From: Catellatospora coxensis
Lineage (GTDB): Bacteria > Actinomycetota > Actinomycetes > Mycobacteriales > Micromonosporaceae
NCBI RefSeq assembly: GCF_016862635.1
Contig: NZ_BONI01000006.1
Span: forward strand, 62,001 to 126,000
DNA length: 64,000 bases
Direction of reading: 5' to 3'
Under the pieces are notes generated by a model, which was not told the DNA's origin, did no database searches, and was given only the letters and a program-made list of their open reading frames with translations. The position numbers were made by a program, and so were the translations under genes. Below are positions 44,752 to 53,675 of this stretch, in pieces. The first letter of the stretch is position 1. Every line of letters begins with the position of its first letter.

Positions 44752-47042
44752 CCGCGGACGTGCCCGCCGACAGCGAGACCGAGCAGCTCAGACGGCAGCT
44801 CGCCGAAGCCGTCGACGCGGCTCGCGACGCCTACCGCGACACCACCCGGCTCATCCAGCTGCTGGACCTGCTGGGCCGCCCGGCCGGGTCTGCGGAGCTC
44901 ATCGGCGACATGCTGAACGTGCTGTCCGACGCGTTCTTCGCCGACGTCGTCTGCATGGCCCGGGTGTGCGGCGACCGGCTCATCGTGTCCGGGTCGTGCG
45001 GGCTGCCCGAGGACGATCCGGCCTACACCGAGGGCTGGCCGGTGGGCGAGGCCGTACGCCGCACCCTGGCCACCGCCGAGCCGACCGCCCTGCACCGCGA
45101 CGTGCCCGCCGAGGACGTCCCCGGTTCGGTGGCGGGCCTGGGCATCCGGTCGGCCGCGTGGATCCCGCTGTCGGCCGAGCCCTACGCCGACACCCTGCTC
45201 ATCCTGTTCCGCAGCCTCGACCAGCCGTTCGCCGTGCCCGACCTGCGCATGCTCACCTCGGTCGCGGCCCGCCTGCACATGGCGCTGGAGGAGCGCGAGC
45301 GCCACGCGATCATCGAGCAGCTCGCCCACTACGGCCACCTGCTGGCCCGCCACCTGGAGGTGGAGCCGCTGCTCGACGAGGCGGCGGGACTGCTGCTGCG
45401 GCTCACCCGCGCGGACCGGGCCTGGGTGGTCACCGTCGAGGGCGGCCAGGGGCGGCTGCGCGCCCACCGCGGCCTGACCCCGGGGATCATCGCGGACTGG
45501 CCCGTCCCCGCGAAGAGCCTCGACGACCTGCCCGCCTGCGAAGCGGGGCTGCCCGAGGTGCTCAAGGTCGCGGTCTCCCGCGAGAACGGCGCCACCGCGC
45601 TGCTGTGCGCCGGACGCGAGCAGGCCCGCCCGTTCGCGCAGGGCACCCTCGAAATCATGACGATCTTCGCGAACTATCTCGGGGTCGCGCTCACCAACGC
45701 CGACCTCTACCATGCGCTCGCCGAGCGGGCCACCCGCGATCCGCTCACCGGGCTGGCCAACCGCAGCGCGCTGGTGTCGCACCTGGACACCCTGCTGTCC
45801 GCCGGCGACCCGACCCGGGTCGGCGTGCTGTTCTGCGACCTCGACGGGTTCAAGGCCGTCAACGACCTCTTCGGCCACGAGGCCGGCGACGAGCTGCTGC
45901 TGCAGGTCGCCGACCGGCTGCGCGGCAGCGTACGCCCCGACGACCTGCTCGCCCGGTTCGGCGGCGACGAGTTCGTGATCGTGCTCGACCGGGTCAAGCA
46001 GCTGTCCGAGGTCGCCGAGATCGGGGCCCGGGTCTGCGCCGACCTCGACGACCGGCTCGTCGTCTGCGGCGAGCAGGTGCAGGTCTCCGCCAGCATCGGC
46101 GGCGTGCTCGGCGTACGCGGCCAGGCCACCCCCAGCGCCATGCTGCGCGACGCCGACGCCGCCATGTACGTCGCCAAGGCCCGCGGCGCCGGCCAGGTCG
46201 AGGTGTTCGACGAGGACGCCTCGCACCGCTCCCGGGACCGCCTCGACCTGCGCGCCGAGCTGCTGCTCGCCCGCTCGCGCGGCCAGCTGCACCTGGCGTA
46301 CCAGCCGATCTTCGCCCTCGACAGCCGGGCCATCGTCGCCTTCGAGGCGCTGCTGCGCTGGACACACCCGCACCACGGCATCGTGCCGCCGGACGTGTTC
46401 ATCCCGCTGGCCGAGGAGACCGGGGCCATCGTCGAGATCGGCCAGTGGGTGCTGGCCCAAGCCTGCCGCCAGCTCGCCCTCTGGCACCGGCTGCCCGAGG
46501 GCCGCGGGCTGGGCATGAGCGTCAACCTGTCCCCCGTGCAGCTGCACCAGCCGCAGGCCGCCGAACGCACGCTCGACGTCATCCGCGCCGCCGGGCTGCA
46601 CCCCGCCGACATCTGGCTGGAGATCACCGAGCACAGCTACCTGCGCCACGAGGTCACCGAGTACGCGGGCGCGCTCGGCGCGGCCGGGGTGCACCTGGTG
46701 CTCGACGACTTCGGCACGGCGTACTCGAACCTGAGCTACCTCAAGCGGCTGCCCATCGAGATCCTGAAGATCGACAAGTCCTTCGTCAGCGGCGTCACGG
46801 GGCCCGGCGGCGGGCAGATCGACCTCAGCATCGTGCGGGCCATCCTGGCCATCGCCGACTCGCTCGGGCTGGTCGCCATCGCCGAGGGCATCGAGACCGA
46901 GGACCAGCGCACCGCCCTGCGCTCGCTGGGCTGCCGGCTCGGCCAGGGCTACCTGCTGTCCCGCCCGCTGCCCGCCGCGCAGGCCGGGCTGCTGCTACGC
47001 CCCCGGCCGCAGCTGCCCGCCCGCGCCCACCGCGTCGGCTGA
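44748..47042 (+). CDS. GAF-GGDEF-EAL cyclic-di-GMP enzyme
   Basis: This 764-residue cytoplasmic protein has two GAF-like sensor regions (about 45-190 and 200-325), a diguanylate cyclase domain with intact GGDEF (RFGGDEFVIVL, about 402-412) and a phosphodiesterase domain with intact FEALLRW (about 530). In the EAL domain the usual DDFGTG reads DDFGTAYSNL. Either activity could dominate. GTG at 44748 overlaps the FIST stop (GTGA). Its input probably comes from the FIST protein. Confidence 0.93.
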   Translation: MTADVPADSETEQLRRQLAEAVDAARDAYRDTTRLIQLLDLLGRPAGSAELIGDMLNVLSDAFFADVVCMARVCGDRLIVSGSCGLPEDDPAYTEGWPVGEAVRRTLATAEPTALHRDVPAEDVPGSVAGLGIRSAAWIPLSAEPYADTLLILFRSLDQPFAVPDLRMLTSVAARLHMALEERERHAIIEQLAHYGHLLARHLEVEPLLDEAAGLLLRLTRADRAWVVTVEGGQGRLRAHRGLTPGIIADWPVPAKSLDDLPACEAGLPEVLKVAVSRENGATALLCAGREQARPFAQGTLEIMTIFANYLGVALTNADLYHALAERATRDPLTGLANRSALVSHLDTLLSAGDPTRVGVLFCDLDGFKAVNDLFGHEAGDELLLQVADRLRGSVRPDDLLARFGGDEFVIVLDRVKQLSEVAEIGARVCADLDDRLVVCGEQVQVSASIGGVLGVRGQATPSAMLRDADAAMYVAKARGAGQVEVFDEDASHRSRDRLDLRAELLLARSRGQLHLAYQPIFALDSRAIVAFEALLRWTHPHHGIVPPDVFIPLAEETGAIVEIGQWVLAQACRQLALWHRLPEGRGLGMSVNLSPVQLHQPQAAERTLDVIRAAGLHPADIWLEITEHSYLRHEVTEYAGALGAAGVHLVLDDFGTAYSNLSYLKRLPIEILKIDKSFVSGVTGPGGGQIDLSIVRAILAIADSLGLVAIAEGIETEDQRTALRSLGCRLGQGYLLSRPLPAAQAGLLLRPRPQLPARAHRVG

Positions 47043-47049
47043 CGGGGTC

Positions 47050-47403
47050 TCAGCAGGGGCGGCGGCCCGCGAAGCCGGTGTCGCTGCGGTGGTACCAGTC
47101 GATGCCCTCGTCGCCCTCCAGCCAGCACCAGCGCACCGCGCGGCCGTCGAGCTCACCCGGGAAGTCCAGCAGCAGCGGGGCGAAGCCCTTCACCTCGATG
47201 TCCTGGTCGGCGATCTCCTCCAGCCCGGCGTAGAGCCGCGCCTCCAGGGCCTTCGCCTCGGCCAGCCCGCCCAGCTCGCTGTGCCCGCCGGTGTCCAGAT
47301 CGGCACGCAGCTCGGCGAGGTCGGCCCGTACGCCGATGAGCTCCTCGAGCTGCGGCATCAGCGCGGCGAGCCGGGTGCGCGCTTCGTCCAGGGTGAACAT
47401 CAT
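47050..47403 (-). CDS. DUF2203 family protein
   Basis: This protein of about 117 residues has an N-terminal coiled coil (FTLDEARTRLAALMPQLEELIGVRADLAELRADL) and a compact C-terminal motif (KGFAPLLLDFPGELDGRAVRWCWLEGDEGIDWYHRSDTGFAGRR). That pattern is characteristic of DUF2203. Tandem ATGs at 47403 and 47400 are possible starts. Its function is unknown. It converges with the GGDEF-EAL gene with only 7 bases between. Confidence 0.85.
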   Translation of the reverse strand: MMFTLDEARTRLAALMPQLEELIGVRADLAELRADLDTGGHSELGGLAEAKALEARLYAGLEEIADQDIEVKGFAPLLLDFPGELDGRAVRWCWLEGDEGIDWYHRSDTGFAGRRPC

Positions 47404-47460
47404 CCCAGTATGTCGGCCCCGCGCCAGGCCACCGCACGAGGGCCGCCGGACCCGTCCGAT

Positions 47461-47535
47461 GATCGTTCGACTTGCCAGGCAGGTGGGCGAAAGCGGGTTC
47501 AAGATACGCACGGGTGCCGGGCAAGTCGGACGATC
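47461..47535. repeat. Palindromic element family II, copy 2
   Basis: The arms GATCGTTCGACTTGCCAGGCA and near complement surround GTGGGCGAAAGCGGGTTCAAG and ATACGCACGGG. It sits in the divergent gap between the DUF2203 and DUF6232 genes, where a terminator is not expected. Confidence 0.9.
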
Positions 47536-47613
47536 GAGGGACCGTCGATTCACTCACGGACGACTTGGTCACTCTGCGCGATCCTAAGACAACGCTGAAG
47601 CGTCGGAGGGATC

Positions 47614-48111
47614 GTGATCACCTACTATCGTGATGAGACGGTGGCGGTGACCTCGACGTACGTCCAGGTCGAGGACCGCCGGTTCCGCCTGGACGAGCTG
47701 CGTTACGTCTGGCACCGCCAGGAGCGCCCGGACTGGCGGGTACGCCGCCGCACGGCCGGCCGCGGGATCCTCAACCTCCTGATGATCCTGTCCGCCTTCG
47801 CCGGGTTCATCGCGCTGGTCGGGTTGATCGCATCCGCGTACGGCGAGTCCCGTGTCGCCGCCGCGCTCGGCAGGCTCCCGTTCCCGCGGGACACGCTGCT
47901 ACTGGTCGCGGTGCTGCTGCTGGCGCTCGGGCTGGTGCCGCTGCTGTGGGAGTGGGCCCTGCACCGCGTCGACGACAGCTACGACCGCGGCAACGCCATC
48001 TACGAGGTCTGGGCCGAGACCCAGGGCGCCCAGGTCCTCCTGCTCCGCATCGACGACGCCGCCCGCTTCGGCAAGATCTACCGCGCCCTCCAACGCGCCC
48101 TCGGCCAATGA
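47614..48111 (+). CDS. DUF6232 family membrane protein
   Basis: This 165-residue protein starts MITYYRDETVAVTSTYVQVEDRRF, the start pattern I associate with DUF6232. Two membrane helices (about 50-75 and 90-110) separate the N-terminal beta-rich part from a short C-terminal domain. The start is the GTG at 47614, preceded by GGAGGG. No function is known. Confidence 0.78.
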   Translation: MITYYRDETVAVTSTYVQVEDRRFRLDELRYVWHRQERPDWRVRRRTAGRGILNLLMILSAFAGFIALVGLIASAYGESRVAAALGRLPFPRDTLLLVAVLLLALGLVPLLWEWALHRVDDSYDRGNAIYEVWAETQGAQVLLLRIDDAARFGKIYRALQRALGQ

Positions 48112-48120
48112 CCCCGGCCG

Positions 48121-48203
48121 CCCCACCTGCCGCAACTCTTAAAGAGTCGCGGCCTCACCGGCCCGCCGATGGCGCATGTCTTTAAGAATTGCGCCAGGTG
48201 GGG
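48121..48203. repeat. Palindromic element family IV, copy 2
   Basis: The arms CCCCACCTGCCGCAACTCTT and onward to AAAGA pair with TCTTTAAGAATTGCGCCAGG and onward to TGGGG, giving about 23 pairs with two mismatches. It begins nine bases after the DUF6232 stop and faces the convergent rifampin-phosphotransferase-like gene. Confidence 0.85.
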
Positions 48204-48260
48204 GCGGGGGCGGGGGCGGCCCGCAGGGGTGTCGGGCCGCCCCCGGGAGGGGATGGGTGG

Positions 48261-50951
48261 TCAGGTGGGGGTGACGGTGCCGGTGGTGCCGTCGACGGTG
48301 ATCTGCCGGCCGGTGGTGATGCGGTGGGTGGCGTCGGGGACGCCGACCACGGCGGGGATGCCGTACTCGCGGGCGACCACGGCCCCGTGCGAGTTCGCCC
48401 CGCCCATCTCCATGACCAGGCCGCCCGCGGTGAGGAACAGCGGGGTCCAGCCGGGGTCGGTGGACGGCGCGACGAGGATCTCGCCGGGCTCCAGGTGCGC
48501 CCCGACCGGGTCGAGGATCACCCGGGCGGTCCCGGTGACCCGGCCGGCCGAGGCGGGCGTGCCGACGAGCGCCCCGTCGGCGCCGCCCTCGGTCGGCTTC
48601 GCCTGCGGTTCGGTGCCGTCGGACAGCAGCACGCGCGGGATGTGGCGGCGGCGCAGCTCCTCGTCGTACGCCCGACGGCGCACTTCGACCAGCTCACGCT
48701 GGTCCGTTCCGGACAGTGCCGCGCGGGCCTCGGCGAGGTCGAGGAAGAACACGTCGTCGGCCTGTTCGAGCCGCCCTTCCTTGGCCAGCTCCGCCCCGAC
48801 GAGCGCGATCTGCTGCCGGCAGCCGGCGATGATCCGCACCATGTAGTACTTGGGCAGCTCACGTACCCCGGCCAGCAGCCGGGCCCGGCCGAGCATCAAC
48901 CGCACCGCCTTGCCGCGCAGGCGGCTGCGCCGAGCGGCCCGCCCGGCCAGGGTCTCGACCATCGCCTCGGCCTCGGCCGCGCCCTGGGCGAACAGCCGGT
49001 CGGGGGTCAGCGCCGCACCGTCGGCCGGGTCCATGCGCAGGTAGTTGGCGAGCACGCCGAGCAGGTAGCGCGGGTCGTCGGACCAGCGTGGCATACCCAT
49101 GTCGATCTCCGCGACGGCGCGGTGGCCGTACCGGGCCAGGAACTCGGCGATCCCCGACTGGGCCGCGGCAGGCATGGTGCCCGCGGTGTACCGATGCGCG
49201 AGCTCGTCCACCTTCGCCGACGCGAACAGCCGCGCGATGGCCTCGTCGGCGCGCAGCCGGACCGCCAGGTGCCACAGCTCCAGGTCCATGTCGGTGGTGA
49301 CGTTGTTCGGGATGCCGCGCAGCACGGCCTGCACTTCGCCGACGGCCGCGTCGGCCCCGAGCAGCCTGTCGGCGATGCCCAGCGCCACGAACCCGGCCGC
49401 GGCCACCGGCATCACCCGCGGCAGCAGCGGGACGACCTCGATGCCGAGCACCGTCTCGACGAAGTCGAGCCGCTGGGCGGCGGTCGCCCGCTCCGGCACG
49501 GCGAGCCGGCGCTCCAGCTCCACGCCGACCCGGTCCACGGCGGCCAGCCCGCGCCGCGGCTTGGCCAGCGCCCCGACCAGTCTCAGCGGTATCCGGTGCT
49601 TCGCGGCCACCCCGCCGACCCGGCGGAGGAACGGCAGGCGCGAGCGGCGCGTGTTCGAGAACCGGGGGTCCTCGAACAGGTTCAGGAAGATCGCCGCGGA
49701 GCGGGCCTCCATCACTCCGAGGATCTTCGGGATCAGGGTACGGCCGATGCTGCTGCGTACGGCGGTCGTGACGTCGATGAAGATCCGCTGCCCCGCCGGG
49801 GCGAACACGGCCGGCCCGGCCAGCGGGTCGGCCACGCCGAACCCGAGCAGGCGCGCCGCGGCGGAGGCCAGCACCCGGAACGCGGCCATGCCCATCGGCG
49901 TGATCGGACGGTACAGCCCCTGGGCCACGCTGAAGCAGAAGTAGGCCCGGGTGTCCGTGCCCGGCGCACGGTCGGGCAGCGGGAACAGTGTCGTGATGGG
50001 ACGGGCCTGGGTCAGCCACAGCGCCCCGTCGCCGTCGATCGCCCACTCGGTGTCCTGCGGCGCGCCGTAGTGCGCCTCCACCCGGTCGCCGAGCGCGGCC
50101 AGCGCGAGCACCTGCGCGTCGGTGACGCAGGCGGTGTCGCCGCCCGCGGGCAGGCTCACGTGCTCGGTGCCGCCGCCGGGCAGCGACCGGATGGCCAGCC
50201 GCTTGTCGCCCAGCCGCCGGTCGAGGATCGTCGCGTTCGCCGTGTCCACCACGAAGTGGTCCGGGTTGACCGCGCCGGAGACGACGGCCTCGCCCAGGCC
50301 GGGGCTCGCGTCGATGACGGCCTGGCGGCGCCGCCCGGTCACCGGGTTCGCCGTGAACAGCACGCCGGCCACCGCCGAGTCGACCATGCGCTGCACGACC
50401 ACGGCGAGCCGTACCGTGCGGTTGTCGATGCCGTTGGTGGCCCGGTAGACCACGGCCCGGTCGGTCCACAGCGACGCCCAGCAGCGGCGTACGGCGTCGA
50501 CGACCGCGTCCTCGCCGATGATGTTCAGGTAGGTGTCCTGCTGGCCGGCGAAGCTGGCGAACGGCAGGTCCTCCGCGGTCGCCGAGGAGCGCACCGCCAC
50601 CGGCACACCGGCACCGAGCCGGCCGTACCCGGCGGCGACGGCCGCGGCGATGCCCGCCGGGATCGGGGCCGCCAGCAGCGCCTCCCGCGCCCGGCCGGCC
50701 AGCGCGATCAGCGCGGGCACGTCGGTCGGGGCGGTACGCGCCAGCGCGGCGTGGATCTCGTCGAGGTGCGCCGTGTCGGCGACCACCCGGTATGCCTCCG
50801 TGGTCAGGCACAGCCCCGGCGGCACCGGCAGCCCGGCCCGGGTCAGCACACCCAGGTTGCCCGCCTTGCCGCCGACCACCGCCAGCATCCCGGCGTCGAT
50901 GTCGGCGAAGTCGAGGACGAGGTCGGTGGCGGGGGTAAGCGTCGCGCTCAT
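48261..50951 (-). CDS. Rifampin-phosphotransferase-like PEP-utilizing enzyme
   Basis: This 896-residue enzyme has an ATP-grasp N-terminus (about 1-330; VVGGKAGNLGVL, VAVRSSATAEDLPFASFAGQQDTYLN), a helical middle domain, and a C-terminal phosphohistidine swivel domain with GGANSHGAVVAREYGIPAVVG (His about 855) preceded by STDPGWTPLFL. Length and the three-part order match rifampin phosphotransferase, which inactivates rifamycins with ATP. Other PEP-synthase-like enzymes share the fold. The 19-bp rifamycin-associated element was not seen upstream. It follows a MarR gene by 36 bases on the same strand, supporting an inducible resistance or detoxification unit. Confidence 0.8.
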   Translation of the reverse strand: MSATLTPATDLVLDFADIDAGMLAVVGGKAGNLGVLTRAGLPVPPGLCLTTEAYRVVADTAHLDEIHAALARTAPTDVPALIALAGRAREALLAAPIPAGIAAAVAAGYGRLGAGVPVAVRSSATAEDLPFASFAGQQDTYLNIIGEDAVVDAVRRCWASLWTDRAVVYRATNGIDNRTVRLAVVVQRMVDSAVAGVLFTANPVTGRRRQAVIDASPGLGEAVVSGAVNPDHFVVDTANATILDRRLGDKRLAIRSLPGGGTEHVSLPAGGDTACVTDAQVLALAALGDRVEAHYGAPQDTEWAIDGDGALWLTQARPITTLFPLPDRAPGTDTRAYFCFSVAQGLYRPITPMGMAAFRVLASAAARLLGFGVADPLAGPAVFAPAGQRIFIDVTTAVRSSIGRTLIPKILGVMEARSAAIFLNLFEDPRFSNTRRSRLPFLRRVGGVAAKHRIPLRLVGALAKPRRGLAAVDRVGVELERRLAVPERATAAQRLDFVETVLGIEVVPLLPRVMPVAAAGFVALGIADRLLGADAAVGEVQAVLRGIPNNVTTDMDLELWHLAVRLRADEAIARLFASAKVDELAHRYTAGTMPAAAQSGIAEFLARYGHRAVAEIDMGMPRWSDDPRYLLGVLANYLRMDPADGAALTPDRLFAQGAAEAEAMVETLAGRAARRSRLRGKAVRLMLGRARLLAGVRELPKYYMVRIIAGCRQQIALVGAELAKEGRLEQADDVFFLDLAEARAALSGTDQRELVEVRRRAYDEELRRRHIPRVLLSDGTEPQAKPTEGGADGALVGTPASAGRVTGTARVILDPVGAHLEPGEILVAPSTDPGWTPLFLTAGGLVMEMGGANSHGAVVAREYGIPAVVGVPDATHRITTGRQITVDGTTGTVTPT

Positions 50952-50987
50952 GCCCCCTCCTCGCCGCGCTCGTCGACGGCACGAGTC

Positions 50988-51464
50988 TCAGCCCACATGG
51001 TCCGCTCCCTGCGCTCGCTCATCCAGATGCCTCCTCGAGGCCTTGCCGAGCAGCGCCATCGCCTCGCTCACCTGGCGCTGCTCGTCGTCGGTCAGGTACG
51101 TCATCAGCTGCTGCTGCGCCTGGGCCCGGACGCGCTCGAAGGCACGTAGGTAGTCGCGGCCGGCCGGGGTGATCCGCAGCCGCTTGGCCCGGCGGTCGGC
51201 CAGGTCCTCCGTCCGCTCGATCCAGTCCCGCCGCACCATGTGGTCGACAAGTCGACTGGTCACCGACATCGAACGGCCGAGCTGCTCGGCGAGGTCGCGC
51301 ACGGTCGGCTTCGGGCCGCTGTCGAGCACGTAGAGCGTGGCCATCTGCAGCAGGTTGGGCTCCTCGTCGCCCATCCGGCGGACCAGGCCGAGCAGGAAGT
51401 CGGGGATGAGCGCACGCCGGAACAGCCCGATGTCCTGGGCGAGCTGGTCGAGCTGCGGCTCCAT
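50988..51464 (-). CDS. MarR-family transcriptional regulator
   Basis: This 158-residue winged-helix repressor includes TVRDLAEQLGRSMSVTSRLVDHMVRRDWIERTEDLADRRAKRLRITPAGRDYL, the MarR wing with the conserved DRR. I choose the ATG at 51464 because GGGAG lies six bases upstream; earlier in-frame starts exist at 51476 and 51491. It precedes the rifampin-phosphotransferase-like gene and probably controls both. Confidence 0.9.
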   Translation of the reverse strand: MEPQLDQLAQDIGLFRRALIPDFLLGLVRRMGDEEPNLLQMATLYVLDSGPKPTVRDLAEQLGRSMSVTSRLVDHMVRRDWIERTEDLADRRAKRLRITPAGRDYLRAFERVRAQAQQQLMTYLTDDEQRQVSEAMALLGKASRRHLDERAQGADHVG

Positions 51465-51497
51465 GGCGGCTCCCATTGTTTGCGTCTTCACAACTAA

Positions 51498-51509
51498 TGC
51501 GTTAACGCA
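51498..51509. promoter_or_regulatory. Candidate MarR operator TGCGTTAACGCA
   Basis: A perfect 12-base palindrome lies 34 bases upstream of the marR start, and a TTAACGC half-site repeats at 51513-51519. The position and symmetry suit autorepression of the marR-phosphotransferase unit. Confidence 0.55.
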
Positions 51510-51640
51510 AGCTTAACGCGCAAGCCCGGCAGCAAGTCAACGCATGATGAAATATTCGCCGAGTAACGCCCACCACAGCTACATCTGCTCGTATCGCACC
51601 CAGCGCCACGCCGCCCACGGGCCCGCGCGGCCGTCAAGGT

Positions 51641-51709
51641 CATCCGACTTGCCTGGCACCTGTGCGTATCTTGACCTCACATTCGCCCACCTGCCTGGCA
51701 AGTCGAATG
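51641..51709. repeat. Palindromic element family II, copy 3 (inverted)
   Basis: The arms CATCCGACTTGCCTGGCA and TGCCTGGCAAGTCGAATG surround GTGCGTATCTTGA and TTCGCCCAC, the reverse complement of the loop in the other two copies. It lies between the marR gene and the downstream end of the response-regulator gene, both on the minus strand. Confidence 0.9.
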
Positions 51710-51740
51710 CTCTTGGTGTGGCGACCGCCCGGCTCAGGTC

Positions 51741-52394
51741 TCAGCCGTTGTCCAGGCCCGCCCGGTAGGCCAGCCGGGCGGCCTGGACGCGGTTGTCCGC
51801 CGCCAGCTTGGCCAGGATCGCGCTGACGTACCCCTTCACGGTGCCCTCGGTCATGAACAACTCGGCCCCGATGTCGGCGTTGGACAGTCCGCGCCCGACC
51901 AGCCGCAGCACGTCGACCTCCCGCGCCGTCAGGGAATCCAGCTGCGCCTTCTCCTCGGCGGTCAGCCGGGGCGCCCGGTCGGCGATGGCGTCGATGACCT
52001 GCCGGGTGACCGCCGGGTCGAGCATCGCGTGGCCGGAGTGCACCGCGCGCAGCGCCCGCAGCAGCTCCTCCGGCGGGGAGTCCTTGAGCAGGAAACCCGC
52101 CGCGCCGGACCGGATCGCCTCGTCGACGTACTCGTCGGTGTTGAAGGTGGTCAGAATGATCACGTGCGGTGGCTGCTCCAGCGCCAGCAGCTCGCGGGTC
52201 GCGGTCAGCCCGTCCATGCCCGGCATGCGGATGTCCACCAGCGCGATGTCGGGCCTGGCCCGCCGGGCCGCCTCGATCGCGCTGCGCCCGTCGCCCGCGT
52301 CGGCCACCACCCGCAGGTCGTCGGCGGCGTCGATGATGGTGTGCAGGCCGCGCCGGACGATGTCGTTGTCGTCGACGATCATCACCTTGATCAT
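51741..52394 (-). CDS. NarL/FixJ-family response regulator (second)
   Basis: This 217-residue regulator has a receiver domain with phospho-acceptor Asp54 in ALVDIRMP and FLLKDSPP, and a LuxR-type helix-turn-helix (LTAREVDVLRLVGRGLSNADIGAELF, TEGTVKGYVSAIL). ATG at 52394 overlaps the kinase stop (ATGA). Confidence 0.93.
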   Translation of the reverse strand: MIKVMIVDDNDIVRRGLHTIIDAADDLRVVADAGDGRSAIEAARRARPDIALVDIRMPGMDGLTATRELLALEQPPHVIILTTFNTDEYVDEAIRSGAAGFLLKDSPPEELLRALRAVHSGHAMLDPAVTRQVIDAIADRAPRLTAEEKAQLDSLTAREVDVLRLVGRGLSNADIGAELFMTEGTVKGYVSAILAKLAADNRVQAARLAYRAGLDNG

Positions 52395-53638
52395 GAACTG
52401 CCCTCTCCCCCGGTGAGCCGCGGCCGCGCCGCGACACCGGCCGGCGGCACGGCTCTCGGCCGCCCGGCGGGCGGGATGACCGCGGTCACCCGGAATCCGC
52501 CGCCGGGCAGCGGCGACGCCGCGAACTCGCCGCCGAGCAGGTCGACGCGCTCGCTCAGCCCGATCAGGCCGCGCCCCGAGCCGGGCAGGCCCGCGTCCCG
52601 GCCGCCCGGCGGCCCGTCATTGTCCACGGTCACGTGCACGCCGTCGGCGGCGCACCGCACCCCGACCCGCACCGCCGCCCCCGGGGCGTGTTTGACCGCG
52701 TTGGTCAGCGACTCCTGCACCACCCGGTACACGGCCCGCTGGGTCTGGTCGGGCAGCAGCTCGGGAAAGCCGGTGACGTCCAGCTCGACCGGCATGCGGC
52801 CCACGCCGCGCATGCGCTCGACGAGCGCGGGCAGGTCGCGCGCGGTGGCCTGCGGGGCCAGCGGGGCCCGCTCTCCGGCCGCGCCGCGCGCGTTGAGCAG
52901 CCCGAGCAGGGCGCGCAGCTCGGTCAGCGCGGCGCGGCCCTCCTCGCGGATCCGGTCCACCTCCGAGCGCAGCGGCGGGACCTGGGCCTCGGGAACGGAC
53001 TGCAGCGCCGTCGCCGTGACGACGATGTTGCTCACCCGGTGCGCCACCACGTCGTGCATCTCGCGGGCGATCCGGGCGCGCTCGGCGCGGCGCGCGGTCT
53101 GCGCCATCATGTCCCGTTCGCGCTCCAGGTCCCCGGCCCGTTCCCGCAGGCTGACCACCAGTTCCTGGCGCACCCCTGCGGCATATCCGAGCAGCAGCGG
53201 CCCGAGCGCGAACGACAGGGTGTACGCCCAGGCGCGCACGTCGGGGTCCAGGCCCTCGGCCGCCGACAGGGCCTGCACGCCCACCCCGAACACGGACAGC
53301 ACACCCAGCTGCCACCAGGTCCGGGTGATGACGCCCATCGTGTACATCATCACCGCGAACACGAACGGGGTGAACGCCAGCAGGTGGCAGGCCGCCACGA
53401 AGAGCGTGGTGGCCCGCGGCCAGCGCCGCCGGGCGAGCAGGGACAGCCCGGCGGCGAGGGTGAGCACCTCGGCGACGGCGGACCGGCCGAGCAACCCCGG
53501 CGAGCCGGCGCCGACCAGCTCGTCGATCTGGCCGACGATCAGCGCGACGGCGGTGATGACGAAGTCGAACCAGGTCAGGCGGGGCTTCTCGACAACCTCG
53601 CCGGGCATCCGCGGGCGCAGATCCCCCATACCCGACAT
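52391..53638 (-). CDS. Sensor histidine kinase (second)
   Basis: This 415-residue kinase has about five N-terminal membrane helices and a HisKA_3 domain with MHDVVAHRVSNIVVTA (phospho-acceptor His about 200). A HATPase domain contains YRVVQESLTNAVKHAPG, VDNDGPPGG and GRGLIGLSERVDLLGG. It pairs with the overlapping response regulator. ATG at 53638 is used; ATG at 53629 is an alternative. The signal is unknown. Confidence 0.9.
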   Translation of the reverse strand: MSGMGDLRPRMPGEVVEKPRLTWFDFVITAVALIVGQIDELVGAGSPGLLGRSAVAEVLTLAAGLSLLARRRWPRATTLFVAACHLLAFTPFVFAVMMYTMGVITRTWWQLGVLSVFGVGVQALSAAEGLDPDVRAWAYTLSFALGPLLLGYAAGVRQELVVSLRERAGDLERERDMMAQTARRAERARIAREMHDVVAHRVSNIVVTATALQSVPEAQVPPLRSEVDRIREEGRAALTELRALLGLLNARGAAGERAPLAPQATARDLPALVERMRGVGRMPVELDVTGFPELLPDQTQRAVYRVVQESLTNAVKHAPGAAVRVGVRCAADGVHVTVDNDGPPGGRDAGLPGSGRGLIGLSERVDLLGGEFAASPLPGGGFRVTAVIPPAGRPRAVPPAGVAARPRLTGGEGSS

Positions 53639-53675
53639 CTCATCACCAACGCGGCGGCACCGGGGCCGAACCCGG

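Noticed and set aside
49733-50951. Possible PEP synthase rather than rifampin phosphotransferase identity as a reason to rename the gene ppsA
   Set aside because: The domain order and the STDPGWTPLF motif before the His domain fit the rifampin-type group better; the call is kept open but not renamed.
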